Positions 6,786 to 13,016 of a stretch of 13,016 nucleotides of DNA are shown in pieces. The notes under the pieces were generated by a model. That model made no database searches. It saw only the letters and a list, made by a program, of their open reading frames with translations, and had not been told where the DNA came from. The DNA lies in the NCBI GenBank assembly GCA_946479905.1, contig CAMLIA010000124.1, positions 1-13,016 on the forward strand. The letters are read 5' to 3'. The translations under genes were made by a program, and so were the position numbers. Position 1 is the first letter of the stretch, and every line of letters begins with the position of its first letter. Source of the stretch: an uncultured Frankiales bacterium (GTDB lineage: Bacteria > Actinomycetota > Actinomycetes > Mycobacteriales > SCTD01).

Positions 6786-8513
6786 TCAGGCCTCCAGGGT
6801 CGGCGTGGCGGTCTGGGACAGCGGCGTCCGGCGCAGCGACGTCGCCGGGTCACCGCCCTCCGGGCCGTAGAAGCCGGTGAGCCGGCTCCTGCTGAACCAG
6901 CGCATCCGTGACAGCCACGAGATGAGCGGCCGCGTGAAGAGGAAGACCACGGCGAGGTCGAGCATCGTGGACAGGCCGAGGGTGAAGGCGAAGCCGCGCA
7001 CGTCGCCGATGCTCACGAGGTAGAGCACGACGGCCGCCAGCATGGAGACCGCGTCGGCGTTGATGATGGTGCGGCGGGCTCGTACCCAGGCCCTGTCGAC
7101 CGCGGACCGCGGGGTGCGGCCCTCCCGGATCTCGTCCTTGAGCCGTTCGAAGAACACGACGAAGGAGTCGGCCGTGATGCCGACGGCGACGATGAAACCG
7201 GCGATGCCGGGCAGGGTCAGGGCGAGGCCGAGCTCCTTGCCGAGCACGCAGACGAAGCCGTAGATGAGGCCCGCGCTGACGCCGAGCGAGGCGATGGTGA
7301 CCACACCCAGGGCCCGGTAGTACAGCAGGGAGTAGATGACGACGGCGATCAGGCCGAGGCCGCCGGCGAGCAGGCCGCTCTTGAGCTGGTCGTCACCGAG
7401 CGACGGGGAGATGAGCAGCGTGTTGCTGGGGTTGAACGACACCGGCAGCGCGCCGAACTTCAGGTTGTTGGAGAGGTCCTGCGCCTCCTTCTGGCTGAAG
7501 TTGCCGCTGATCTGGGTGTCGCCCTGGATGACCTGGTTGGTGACCGGGGAGCTGATGACGACGCCGTCGAGCGTGATGCCGATCTGGTCGGTCGGCGACG
7601 GGTGGGTGCCGGTCAGCGTGTCCTTGGTCAGCTGGGTCCACCGGTCGAGGCCCGAGGACTTCCAGGAGATGTTGACGACGAAGTTGCCGACCTGGTCGTT
7701 GCCGGGGGTGGCCGACTTGATGTCCTTGCCGAAGACCTTGGGCTTGGCCAGGTGGTACTTGACGCTGCCGTCCTTGGAGCAGGCGACGATCTCGTCCTTG
7801 GGGTGCGGCGGCTGGGTGCCACCGGAGCGGGCCCGCGGGTCGGAGCAGTCCAGGGCGGCGAACGCGGCGGCGGAGTAGATCGCGCCGCTGGTGAGCGTCG
7901 GCTGGTCCTGGGCGCCCGCGCTGGCGGAGGGCGTGGGGCTGGGCGTGCTGCTCGCCGACGGGCTGGCCGTGGCGCTGGGGCTCGGGCTGGGCGACGCCGC
8001 GGCGGTCAGGCCCGCGCTGAGCACCCGCTTGCTGGCGGTCTTGGTGGGCTTGGGCGTGGACACGGCCGTGCTCGGCGTCGCCGTCGGCAGCACGGTGGTC
8101 GCGGAGGGGGTGGGCGTCGAGGCCTGCTCCTCGAGGACCTGCCGGAACTCCATCTGCGCGGCCTGCGTGACGCGGCTGACCGCGTCGCGGTTGCCGCCGG
8201 GGACCGACACGATGATCTGGTCGCCCTGGACCACGATCTCCGCCGCCGAGACGCCCTGGCCGTTGACGCGCTGGCGCAGGATGTCGACCGACGCCGACAG
8301 CTCGTTCGCGCTGGGCTTCTGGCCGCCCTCCGTCTTGGGGGTGAGGATGACCTGCGCCCCGCCCTTGAGGTCGAGGCCCAGCTTGGGCTTGAGCCAGGCG
8401 CCGCCCTTGCCGCCGAAGATCACGGCGGCGTACAGCGCGAGGAACACCACCAGCAGCGTGATGAGGTAGCGGCCGACGAGCATCTGGCCACGTGCAGGGC
8501 CGGGACGTGCCAC
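6786..8513 (-). CDS. secD: Protein translocase subunit SecD
   Basis: Membrane subunit of the SecDF complex, which pulls exported proteins out of the SecYEG channel using the proton gradient. The 575-residue product has transmembrane helix 1 at about 13-34, the signature GLDLKGG (46-52), an extracytoplasmic P1 domain, and five C-terminal helices (about 378-398, 403-423, 430-453, 480-501, 508-530). The core helix 4 motif is GITADSFVVFFERLKDE. Residues 131-203 are a low-complexity Ser/Thr/Pro/Ala linker inside the P1 region, an insert found in many actinobacterial SecD proteins but absent from E. coli. The start is GTG at 8511-8513 with AGGAG ten bases ahead; an ATG at residue 11 is possible but has no better ribosome site. 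It is first in a secD-secF-apt unit; yajC, normally just upstream, is not there. Confidence 0.97.
   Translation of the reverse strand: MARPGPARGQMLVGRYLITLLVVFLALYAAVIFGGKGGAWLKPKLGLDLKGGAQVILTPKTEGGQKPSANELSASVDILRQRVNGQGVSAAEIVVQGDQIIVSVPGGNRDAVSRVTQAAQMEFRQVLEEQASTPTPSATTVLPTATPSTAVSTPKPTKTASKRVLSAGLTAAASPSPSPSATASPSASSTPSPTPSASAGAQDQPTLTSGAIYSAAAFAALDCSDPRARSGGTQPPHPKDEIVACSKDGSVKYHLAKPKVFGKDIKSATPGNDQVGNFVVNISWKSSGLDRWTQLTKDTLTGTHPSPTDQIGITLDGVVISSPVTNQVIQGDTQISGNFSQKEAQDLSNNLKFGALPVSFNPSNTLLISPSLGDDQLKSGLLAGGLGLIAVVIYSLLYYRALGVVTIASLGVSAGLIYGFVCVLGKELGLALTLPGIAGFIVAVGITADSFVVFFERLKDEIREGRTPRSAVDRAWVRARRTIINADAVSMLAAVVLYLVSIGDVRGFAFTLGLSTMLDLAVVFLFTRPLISWLSRMRWFSRSRLTGFYGPEGGDPATSLRRTPLSQTATPTLEA
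7905..8123 (-). repeat. Low-complexity Ser/Thr/Pro/Ala tract within secD
   Basis: Codons 131-203 of secD encode a degenerate run of Ser-Pro, Thr-Pro and Ala-Ser pairs, broken by one basic segment (about 154-163, containing KPTKTASKR). It lies between two folded parts of the extracytoplasmic domain and is likely a flexible linker. The DNA is internally repetitive but not an exact tandem repeat. Confidence 0.7.
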
Positions 8514-8514
8514 G

Positions 8515-8555
8515 AGGAGCGATCTCCTGTCTCAGGCGGGCGCCCGGGAGGGCGC
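8515..8555 (-). promoter_or_regulatory. Two hairpins in the secD leader, one holding the ribosome site
   Basis: GCGCCC and GGGCGC (8540-8545 and 8550-8555) form a six-base stem with a four-base loop. Next to it AGGAG (8524-8528 on the minus strand) pairs perfectly with CTCCT (8515-8519) across a four-base loop, and this AGGAG is the secD Shine-Dalgarno sequence. Folding would hide the ribosome site. The five-base stem is short, so it may arise by chance. Confidence 0.4.
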
Positions 8556-8616
8556 TCCGCAGCGCGCGTGCAGCCAGCCGGTGACCGGTGACGGCTCCCC
8601 CGCTGGACTTTGGGCG

Positions 8617-8622
8617 AGTCTA
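8617..8622 (-). promoter_or_regulatory. Candidate -10 box of the secD-secF-apt unit
   Basis: TAGACT on the minus strand sits in the nine-base string CCCTAGACT, identical to the string in the relA promoter candidate. It would start transcription near 8610 and give a leader of roughly 97 bases. The -35 region at 16-18 bases spacing is poor. The rest of the 8514-8669 gap holds the two leader hairpins and a doubled CCGGTGA (8578-8591), and no coding region. Confidence 0.45.
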
Positions 8623-8669
8623 GGGTGCTCTGCCCTCCAGGAGACGGATGGCGGCCCCGGGGCGTTCCG

Positions 8670-9725
8670 TCAGGCGGTGTCGAGGTCGAGGGGCAGGACG
8701 TCGACGGGGCCGGGTGGAGTCATGCCGCAGTGCCGCCAGGCGGCGGGGGTGGCGACCCGCCCGCGAGGGGTCCGGGCGATGAGGCCGCTGCGCACGAGGA
8801 ACGGCTCGCAGACCTCCTCGACCGTCTCCGGCTCCTCCGCCACGGCCACCGCCAGGGTGGACAGGCCGACCGGACCGCCGTTGAAGCGGCGGACCAGGGC
8901 GTTGAGGACGGCCTTGTCGAGCCGGTCGAGCCCGAGCTCGTCGACGTCGTACACCTTCAGGGCGGCCGCGGCCGTCGGCTGGTCGACCGTCCCGTCGCTG
9001 CGGACCTCCGCGTAGTCGCGCACGCGCCGCAGCAGCCGGTTGGCGATGCGCGGCGTCCCGCGCGAGCGGCCGGCGATCTCCTCGGCCCCGTCGGCGTCCA
9101 TCCGGACCCCGAGCAGGCCCGCCGAGCGGTGCAGGACGCGGGTCAGCTCCTCCGTCGTGTACGGCTCCATGTGGGCGGTGAACCCGAACCGGTCCCGCAG
9201 CGGCCCGGTCAGCAGGCCGGAGCGGGTGGTGGCGCCCACGAGCGTGAAGGGGGCCACCTCGAGCGGGATCGCCGTGGCCCCGGGGCCCTTGCCGACGATG
9301 ACGTCGACGCGGAAGTCCTCCATGGCGACGTAGAGCAGCTCCTCGGCGGGCCGCGAGATGCGGTGGATCTCGTCGATGAACAGCACCTCGCCCTCGGCGA
9401 GCTGGCTGACGATGGCGGCGAGGTCGCCGGCGCGCTCGAGGGCGGGACCGCTCGTGATCCGGATGCCGGTGCCGAGCTCGGCGGCGATGATCATCGCGAG
9501 GCTGGTCTTGCCGAGGCCGGGTGCGCCGGACAGCAGCACGTGGTCGGGTGGGCGGTTGCGCCGCTTCGCGCTCTCCAGCACCAGGCTGAGCTGCTCGCGC
9601 ACCCGCTCCTGCCCGACGAACTCCTCCAGCCGCTTCGGGCGCAGCGCGGCCTCCTGCAGCCGCTCCGCCTCGCTCGCCTCCGGCCGGGCCAGCGCGACCG
9701 CGGCCAGGTCGTCGTACTCCGTCAT
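8670..9725 (-). CDS. ruvB: Holliday junction branch migration ATPase RuvB
   Basis: AAA+ motor of the RuvAB complex, which drives branch migration of Holliday junctions in recombinational repair. The 351-residue product starts [10 protein letters not shown] and has [12 protein letters not shown], the usual RuvB opening. Walker A is GAPGLGKT (67-74), Walker B LFIDEIHR (115-122), sensor 1 GATTRSG (164-170), followed by GPLRDRFG with the arginine-finger region, and a C-terminal winged helix with [14 protein letters not shown]. Length is normal for actinobacteria. The ATG overlaps the ruvA stop by four bases (ATGA), so the two are translationally coupled. The frame stays open far upstream, but that sequence is ruvA in another frame. 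Last gene of the ruvCAB operon. Confidence 0.98.
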   Translation of the reverse strand: MTEYDDLAAVALARPEASEAERLQEAALRPKRLEEFVGQERVREQLSLVLESAKRRNRPPDHVLLSGAPGLGKTSLAMIIAAELGTGIRITSGPALERAGDLAAIVSQLAEGEVLFIDEIHRISRPAEELLYVAMEDFRVDVIVGKGPGATAIPLEVAPFTLVGATTRSGLLTGPLRDRFGFTAHMEPYTTEELTRVLHRSAGLLGVRMDADGAEEIAGRSRGTPRIANRLLRRVRDYAEVRSDGTVDQPTAAAALKVYDVDELGLDRLDKAVLNALVRRFNGGPVGLSTLAVAVAEEPETVEEVCEPFLVRSGLIARTPRGRVATPAAWRHCGMTPPGPVDVLPLDLDTA

Positions 9726-10315
9726 CGGCTCTTCCCCAGCATCCGGAGGGCTTCTCGGAGCAGAGACGGTACGTCGGCCTCGCTCGCGTCGGGATGGGCC
9801 GCCGACAGCTTGACGACGACCTCGTCGGCCTGCGCCGAGCTCCACCCGAGGCCGACGAGGGCCTCGGTGAGGGTGTCGCGCCACGCCGCGGTCGGGGAGC
9901 TGCTGCTGACGTGCGCCAGGCCGAGCTTGTCGCGCAGCTCGAGGACCATCCGCTCGGCGCCCTTCTTGCCGATGCCGGGCACCAGCGTCAGCGAGGCCAG
10001 GTCGTTGGTGGCGATCGCGCGTCGCACCGCGTCCGGGGTGAGCGTGGTGAGGACCGCCTGGGCCACCTTCGGACCGATGCCGCTCGCGGTCTGGAGCACC
10101 TCGAACAGCTCGCGCTCGTCGTCGGTCTCGAAGCCGTAGAGGGTCAAGGAGTCCTCGCGCACGACCAGGCTGGTCGCGAGGAACGCCTCGTCGCCGGTGC
10201 GCAGCCGCGCCCGGGTGCCCGGTGTGGTCTGGACGGCCAGGCCGACGCCGCCGACGGTGACGACCACCCCGCCTGCGAGGTGGCCGGTCACCCGACCCGT
10301 GAGGGAGGCGATCAT
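9722..10315 (-). CDS. ruvA: Holliday junction DNA-binding subunit RuvA
   Basis: Structure-specific subunit that holds the four-way junction and loads RuvB. The 197-residue product begins [13 protein letters not shown], an OB-fold domain (1-64) with the [11 protein letters not shown] strand that carries the acidic pin, then two helix-hairpin-helix motifs, [11 protein letters not shown] (76-86) and [12 protein letters not shown] (111-122), and a C-terminal three-helix RuvB-contact domain (about 140-197). The acidic/Ser-rich linker SSSSP lies between. Both junctions are ATGA four-base overlaps, with ruvC upstream and ruvB downstream; no strong ribosome site precedes the ATG, which fits translational coupling. 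The open frame continues upstream over ruvC and beyond, but homology begins at this ATG. Confidence 0.97.
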   Translation of the reverse strand: MIASLTGRVTGHLAGGVVVTVGGVGLAVQTTPGTRARLRTGDEAFLATSLVVREDSLTLYGFETDDERELFEVLQTASGIGPKVAQAVLTTLTPDAVRRAIATNDLASLTLVPGIGKKGAERMVLELRDKLGLAHVSSSSPTAAWRDTLTEALVGLGWSSAQADEVVVKLSAAHPDASEADVPSLLREALRMLGKSR

Positions 10316-10800
10316 GCTCTGAGGGCCAGGGCCGGGGCCCGCCAGGCGTGGCAGATGGCCAGGGCGAGGGCGTCGGCGGCGTCCGCCGGCTTCGGCAGCT
10401 CGGTCAGCCGCAGGATCCGGCTGACCATGAGCCCGACCTGGGCCTTGTCCGCGCGTCCCGACCCCGTGACGGCGGCCTTGACCTCGCTGGGCGTGTGCAG
10501 CACGACCGGGATGCCGCGCCGCGCGGCCGCGACGATGGCGACCGCCCCCGCCTGAGCGGTGCCCATCACGGTGCGGACGTTGTGCTGGGCGAAGACCCGC
10601 TCGACCGCGACCGCGTCCGGGTGGTGCAGGTCCAGCCAGGCTTCGACGTGCCGCTCGAGCTCGACCAGGCGGGCGCCGAGCTCCGCACCGGCGGGCGTCC
10701 GGACCACCCCGACGGCCACCAGCGTCGCCCGGCCCGGGCGGCCCTCGATGACACCCAGGCCGCAGCGGGTCAGGCCGGGATCGACACCCAGCACACGCAC
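10312..10800 (-). CDS. ruvC: Holliday junction resolvase RuvC
   Basis: RNase-H-fold endonuclease that cuts Holliday junctions symmetrically after RuvAB branch migration. The 162-residue product has the four acidic catalytic residues in their normal places: D7 (LGVDPG), E67 (VAVERVF), D140 and D143 ([10 protein letters not shown]). The [14 protein letters not shown] and [20 protein letters not shown] segments are also characteristic. Length is slightly short but normal for actinobacteria, which often carry a C-terminal extension. The GTG at 10798-10800 is preceded by a purine-rich GAGAGGGG. It is the first gene of ruvCAB and is divergent from the HD-GYP gene, not next to yebC as usual. Confidence 0.97.
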   Translation of the reverse strand: MRVLGVDPGLTRCGLGVIEGRPGRATLVAVGVVRTPAGAELGARLVELERHVEAWLDLHHPDAVAVERVFAQHNVRTVMGTAQAGAVAIVAAARRGIPVVLHTPSEVKAAVTGSGRADKAQVGLMVSRILRLTELPKPADAADALALAICHAWRAPALALRA

Positions 10801-10832
10801 CCCGGACCCCTCTCTTCGTACATCTGTTCGGC

Positions 10833-10838
10833 AGCGTA
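10833..10838 (-). promoter_or_regulatory. Candidate -10 box of the ruvCAB operon
   Basis: TACGCT on the minus strand matches TANNNT and would start transcription near 10826, about 26 bases before the ruvC GTG, leaving room for the GAGAGGGG ribosome site. The -35 region is not convincing and I see no clear SOS (LexA) box of the actinobacterial GAAC-N4-GTTC type in the intergenic region. Confidence 0.35.
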
Positions 10839-10885
10839 GGGCCTCCGGTCGCCGGACACCGGCAGGCTCCCTCGGCGTGGCGAGT

Positions 10886-10912
10886 TGTCACTTCAGTCAC
10901 TTCTGTCACTCT
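10886..10912 (+). repeat. Three tandem 9-bp repeats in front of the HD-GYP gene
   Basis: Three back-to-back nine-base units of consensus WGTCACTYY occupy 10886-10894, 10895-10903 and 10904-10912. Unit 2 differs from unit 1 only at its first base and unit 3 only at its last two. They end eight bases before the ATG at 10920 and 35 bases before the preferred ATG at 10947. The first unit overlaps TTGTCA, a possible -35 box. Uniform spacing near one helical turn suggests a protein-binding array or promoter-linked repeat. Confidence 0.6.
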
Positions 10913-10946
10913 GGCCCCAATGTTCACACGACCGGGGGGTCCAGAG

Positions 10947-12275
10947 ATGTCGAACGCCATGCGGTTCTTCGTGGCGGCGGTGCTGCTCGCGGCAGCCGGC
11001 GCCGTCGGGCTCGTCGCGATGTGGGTGCCCGCGGGCGGCGGTGGGCTGGCCATCGTCGTGTTCGCGGGGCTCGCGGTCGCCGCGGAGGTCGTGGGCGCGG
11101 ACCTGTACGGCTCCTCGACCGTGTCGCTGTCCGCCGTGCCTGTCGTGGCGGCCGCCTGTGCCGGCGAGCCGGGCGCGGCCCTCGTCGCGGCGGCTGCCGC
11201 CGGGGTCGCCACCACGGCCCGCGCGGGGACCCGGCGCATCGAGCAGTACCTCTTCAACCCGGCCGCACTCATGATCTGCGCGGCGCTGGCGTGCCTGGTC
11301 GCCCGGCCGGCGATCGGTCACGCGCTGCCGTTCGTCGTGGCGGCAGGCGTGCTCGCCGGACTGGGCTACTTCGCCCTGAACAACGGCCTGGTCGCCGTCG
11401 CGATCGGCCTCGACCAGCACCGGTCCCCCGCCGAGGTGCTGCGCACCGAGCTGTCGTGGCTGCTGCCGTCGTTCCTCGGCTACGGGCTGCTGTCCGGTCT
11501 GCTGGGCTCGGCGTGGTCGCTGTCCAGCGGCTGGGGCGTGCTCGCCTTCCTCGTGCCGCCCGCCCTGCTGCGGCACGCCCAGCGCCAGGTGGTCTCCCGG
11601 ACCGAGCACTCGGTCTCGCAGCTCAAGCGCGCCCACCGCGAGCTGCGGGACGCGCACGCCGCCCTCGTCGAGAGCCACCGCACGACGGCCGCCGCGCTGG
11701 CCCAGGCGATCGAGGCGCGCGACTCAGGGACGGGCGGCCACGTCGTACGCGTCACCTCGCTGGCCACCGCGATGCTGGCCATGGTCGACCCCGACCTGGC
11801 AGCGGACGAGCACGTGTCCTTCGGGTTCCTGCTGCACGACGTCGGCAAGATCGGCGTCCCGGACGCGATCCTCCGCAAGCCCGGCCCGCTCTCCCCGGAG
11901 GAGCGCGCCATCATGGACAAGCACCCCGCCATCGGGCACCGGATCGTGAGCGAGGCCGGGTTCAACGACGTGGTCGGCGAGATCGTGCTCACCCACCACG
12001 AGCGGTGGGACGGTCTCGGGTACCCGCAGGGGCTGCGCGGCGAGGACATCCCCCTGGCCACGCGGATCTTCGCGGTCGCCGACTCGCTCGACGCGATGAC
12101 CGACGACCGCGTCTACCGCGCGGGCATCTCGCTGACCGACGCCATCGTGGAGGTGGTGCGGCACAGCGGCACCCAGTTCGACCCGATGGCCGTCGAGGTG
12201 CTGTGCCGGATGGACCGCGGCGTCATCGCCGACCTGCTCCAGCTCGACCGCCAGCGCGTCATCACCCTCGTCTGA
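10947..12275 (+). CDS. Polytopic membrane protein with C-terminal HD-GYP domain
   Basis: Probable cyclic-di-GMP phosphodiesterase anchored in the cell membrane, 442 residues from this start. Counting from the ATG at 10920 (nine residues earlier), six or seven hydrophobic segments fill residues 14-218, then a helical linker likely to be a coiled coil (about 225-262), then HD-GYP (about 262-445). Metal and signature residues are present: H274, H306-D307 in LLHDVGKIG, H335 in MDKHPAIGH, HHERWDGLGYP (359-369) and D388 in VADSLDAM. The GYP triad is canonical, so activity on c-di-GMP is likely, but substrate is not proven by sequence. The membrane part is not a sensor domain I can name. ATG 10947 follows a G-rich stretch six bases away; ATG 10920 has no ribosome site and ATG 10959 is also possible. 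The gene is divergent from ruvC and converges on yebC. Confidence 0.9.
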   Translation: MSNAMRFFVAAVLLAAAGAVGLVAMWVPAGGGGLAIVVFAGLAVAAEVVGADLYGSSTVSLSAVPVVAAACAGEPGAALVAAAAAGVATTARAGTRRIEQYLFNPAALMICAALACLVARPAIGHALPFVVAAGVLAGLGYFALNNGLVAVAIGLDQHRSPAEVLRTELSWLLPSFLGYGLLSGLLGSAWSLSSGWGVLAFLVPPALLRHAQRQVVSRTEHSVSQLKRAHRELRDAHAALVESHRTTAAALAQAIEARDSGTGGHVVRVTSLATAMLAMVDPDLAADEHVSFGFLLHDVGKIGVPDAILRKPGPLSPEERAIMDKHPAIGHRIVSEAGFNDVVGEIVLTHHERWDGLGYPQGLRGEDIPLATRIFAVADSLDAMTDDRVYRAGISLTDAIVEVVRHSGTQFDPMAVEVLCRMDRGVIADLLQLDRQRVITLV

Positions 12276-12300
12276 CCCGCGCCGCCCCCGCGGGCGGGGG

Positions 12301-12306
<6 letters not shown>
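12270..12306. terminator. Bidirectional terminator between the HD-GYP gene and yebC
   Basis: A palindrome of two stacked stems: GTCTGACCC with GGGTCAGAC (nine pairs), a three-base bulge on the left, CCGCCC with GGGCGG (six pairs) and a four-base loop. Both stop codons, TGA at 12273-12275 and the complement of TGA at 12301-12303, lie at matching places in the outer stem. No T-tract follows. The 25-base gap between the genes is fully used by this structure. Confidence 0.75.

Positions 12307-13016
<710 letters not shown>

Noticed and set aside
7602..8591. Plus-strand frames opposite secD, including a Gly/Arg-rich one.
   Set aside because: Mirror frames of the Ser/Thr/Pro tract and the membrane domain, with no independent support.
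8578..8591. Doubled CCGGTGA in the ruvB-secD gap as an operator.
   Set aside because: Two seven-base copies in GC-rich DNA are too weak to claim; mentioned only in the description of the gap.
10316..11272. Upstream extension of the ruvA frame through ruvC and into the HD-GYP gene.
   Set aside because: It has no RuvA-like sequence before MIASLTGRV and overlaps two genes with clear conserved residues.

Overview
The window reads as chromosomal DNA from a high-GC actinomycete (GC around 70% by eye, third codon positions almost all G or C, GTG starts common). Gene content and order match the conserved actinobacterial block that in Mycobacterium tuberculosis runs from hisS (Rv2580c) through a glyoxalase-II-like hydrolase, ppiB, relA, apt, secF, secD, ruvB, ruvA and ruvC to the YebC-family gene (Rv2603c). 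It carries Ser/Thr/Pro-rich extracytoplasmic linkers and a cyclic-di-GMP-type HD-GYP protein that M. tuberculosis lacks at this place, so it is probably a non-mycobacterial actinomycete. I cannot name the genus from sequence alone.

Layout from left to right: the 5' part of hisS (minus) overlaps by one base the stop of a metallo-beta-lactamase-fold hydrolase (minus). Divergent from these are two tandem membrane-anchored cyclophilin-type prolyl isomerases (plus). They converge on relA (minus) across a large inverted repeat that holds both stop codons. Behind relA lie apt, secF and secD (all minus), with secF and apt overlapping by four bases and a separate promoter candidate for relA. A gap of 156 bases, where actinobacteria usually keep yajC, separates secD from ruvB. 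ruvC, ruvA and ruvB (minus) form a tight operon with ATGA overlaps. Divergent from ruvC is a polytopic HD-GYP protein (plus), which converges on a 5'-truncated yebC (minus) across another stop-codon-containing palindrome.

Functionally this is a housekeeping region: tRNA charging (hisS), thiolester or related hydrolysis (MBL), extracytoplasmic protein folding (two cyclophilins), stringent response (relA), purine salvage (apt), protein export (secDF), Holliday-junction processing (ruvABC), translation or regulation (yebC) and probable c-di-GMP turnover (HD-GYP). The notable departures from the usual arrangement are the cyclophilin duplication, the missing yajC, the HD-GYP gene between ruvC and yebC with a three-unit 9-bp repeat in front of it, and the structured intergenic palindromes. 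I found no mobile element, CRISPR array, tRNA, rRNA or defence system. No stretch over 300 bases lacks a gene. I do not see convincing evidence of a wholly new system; the best leads are in the intergenic elements and the paired cyclophilins.
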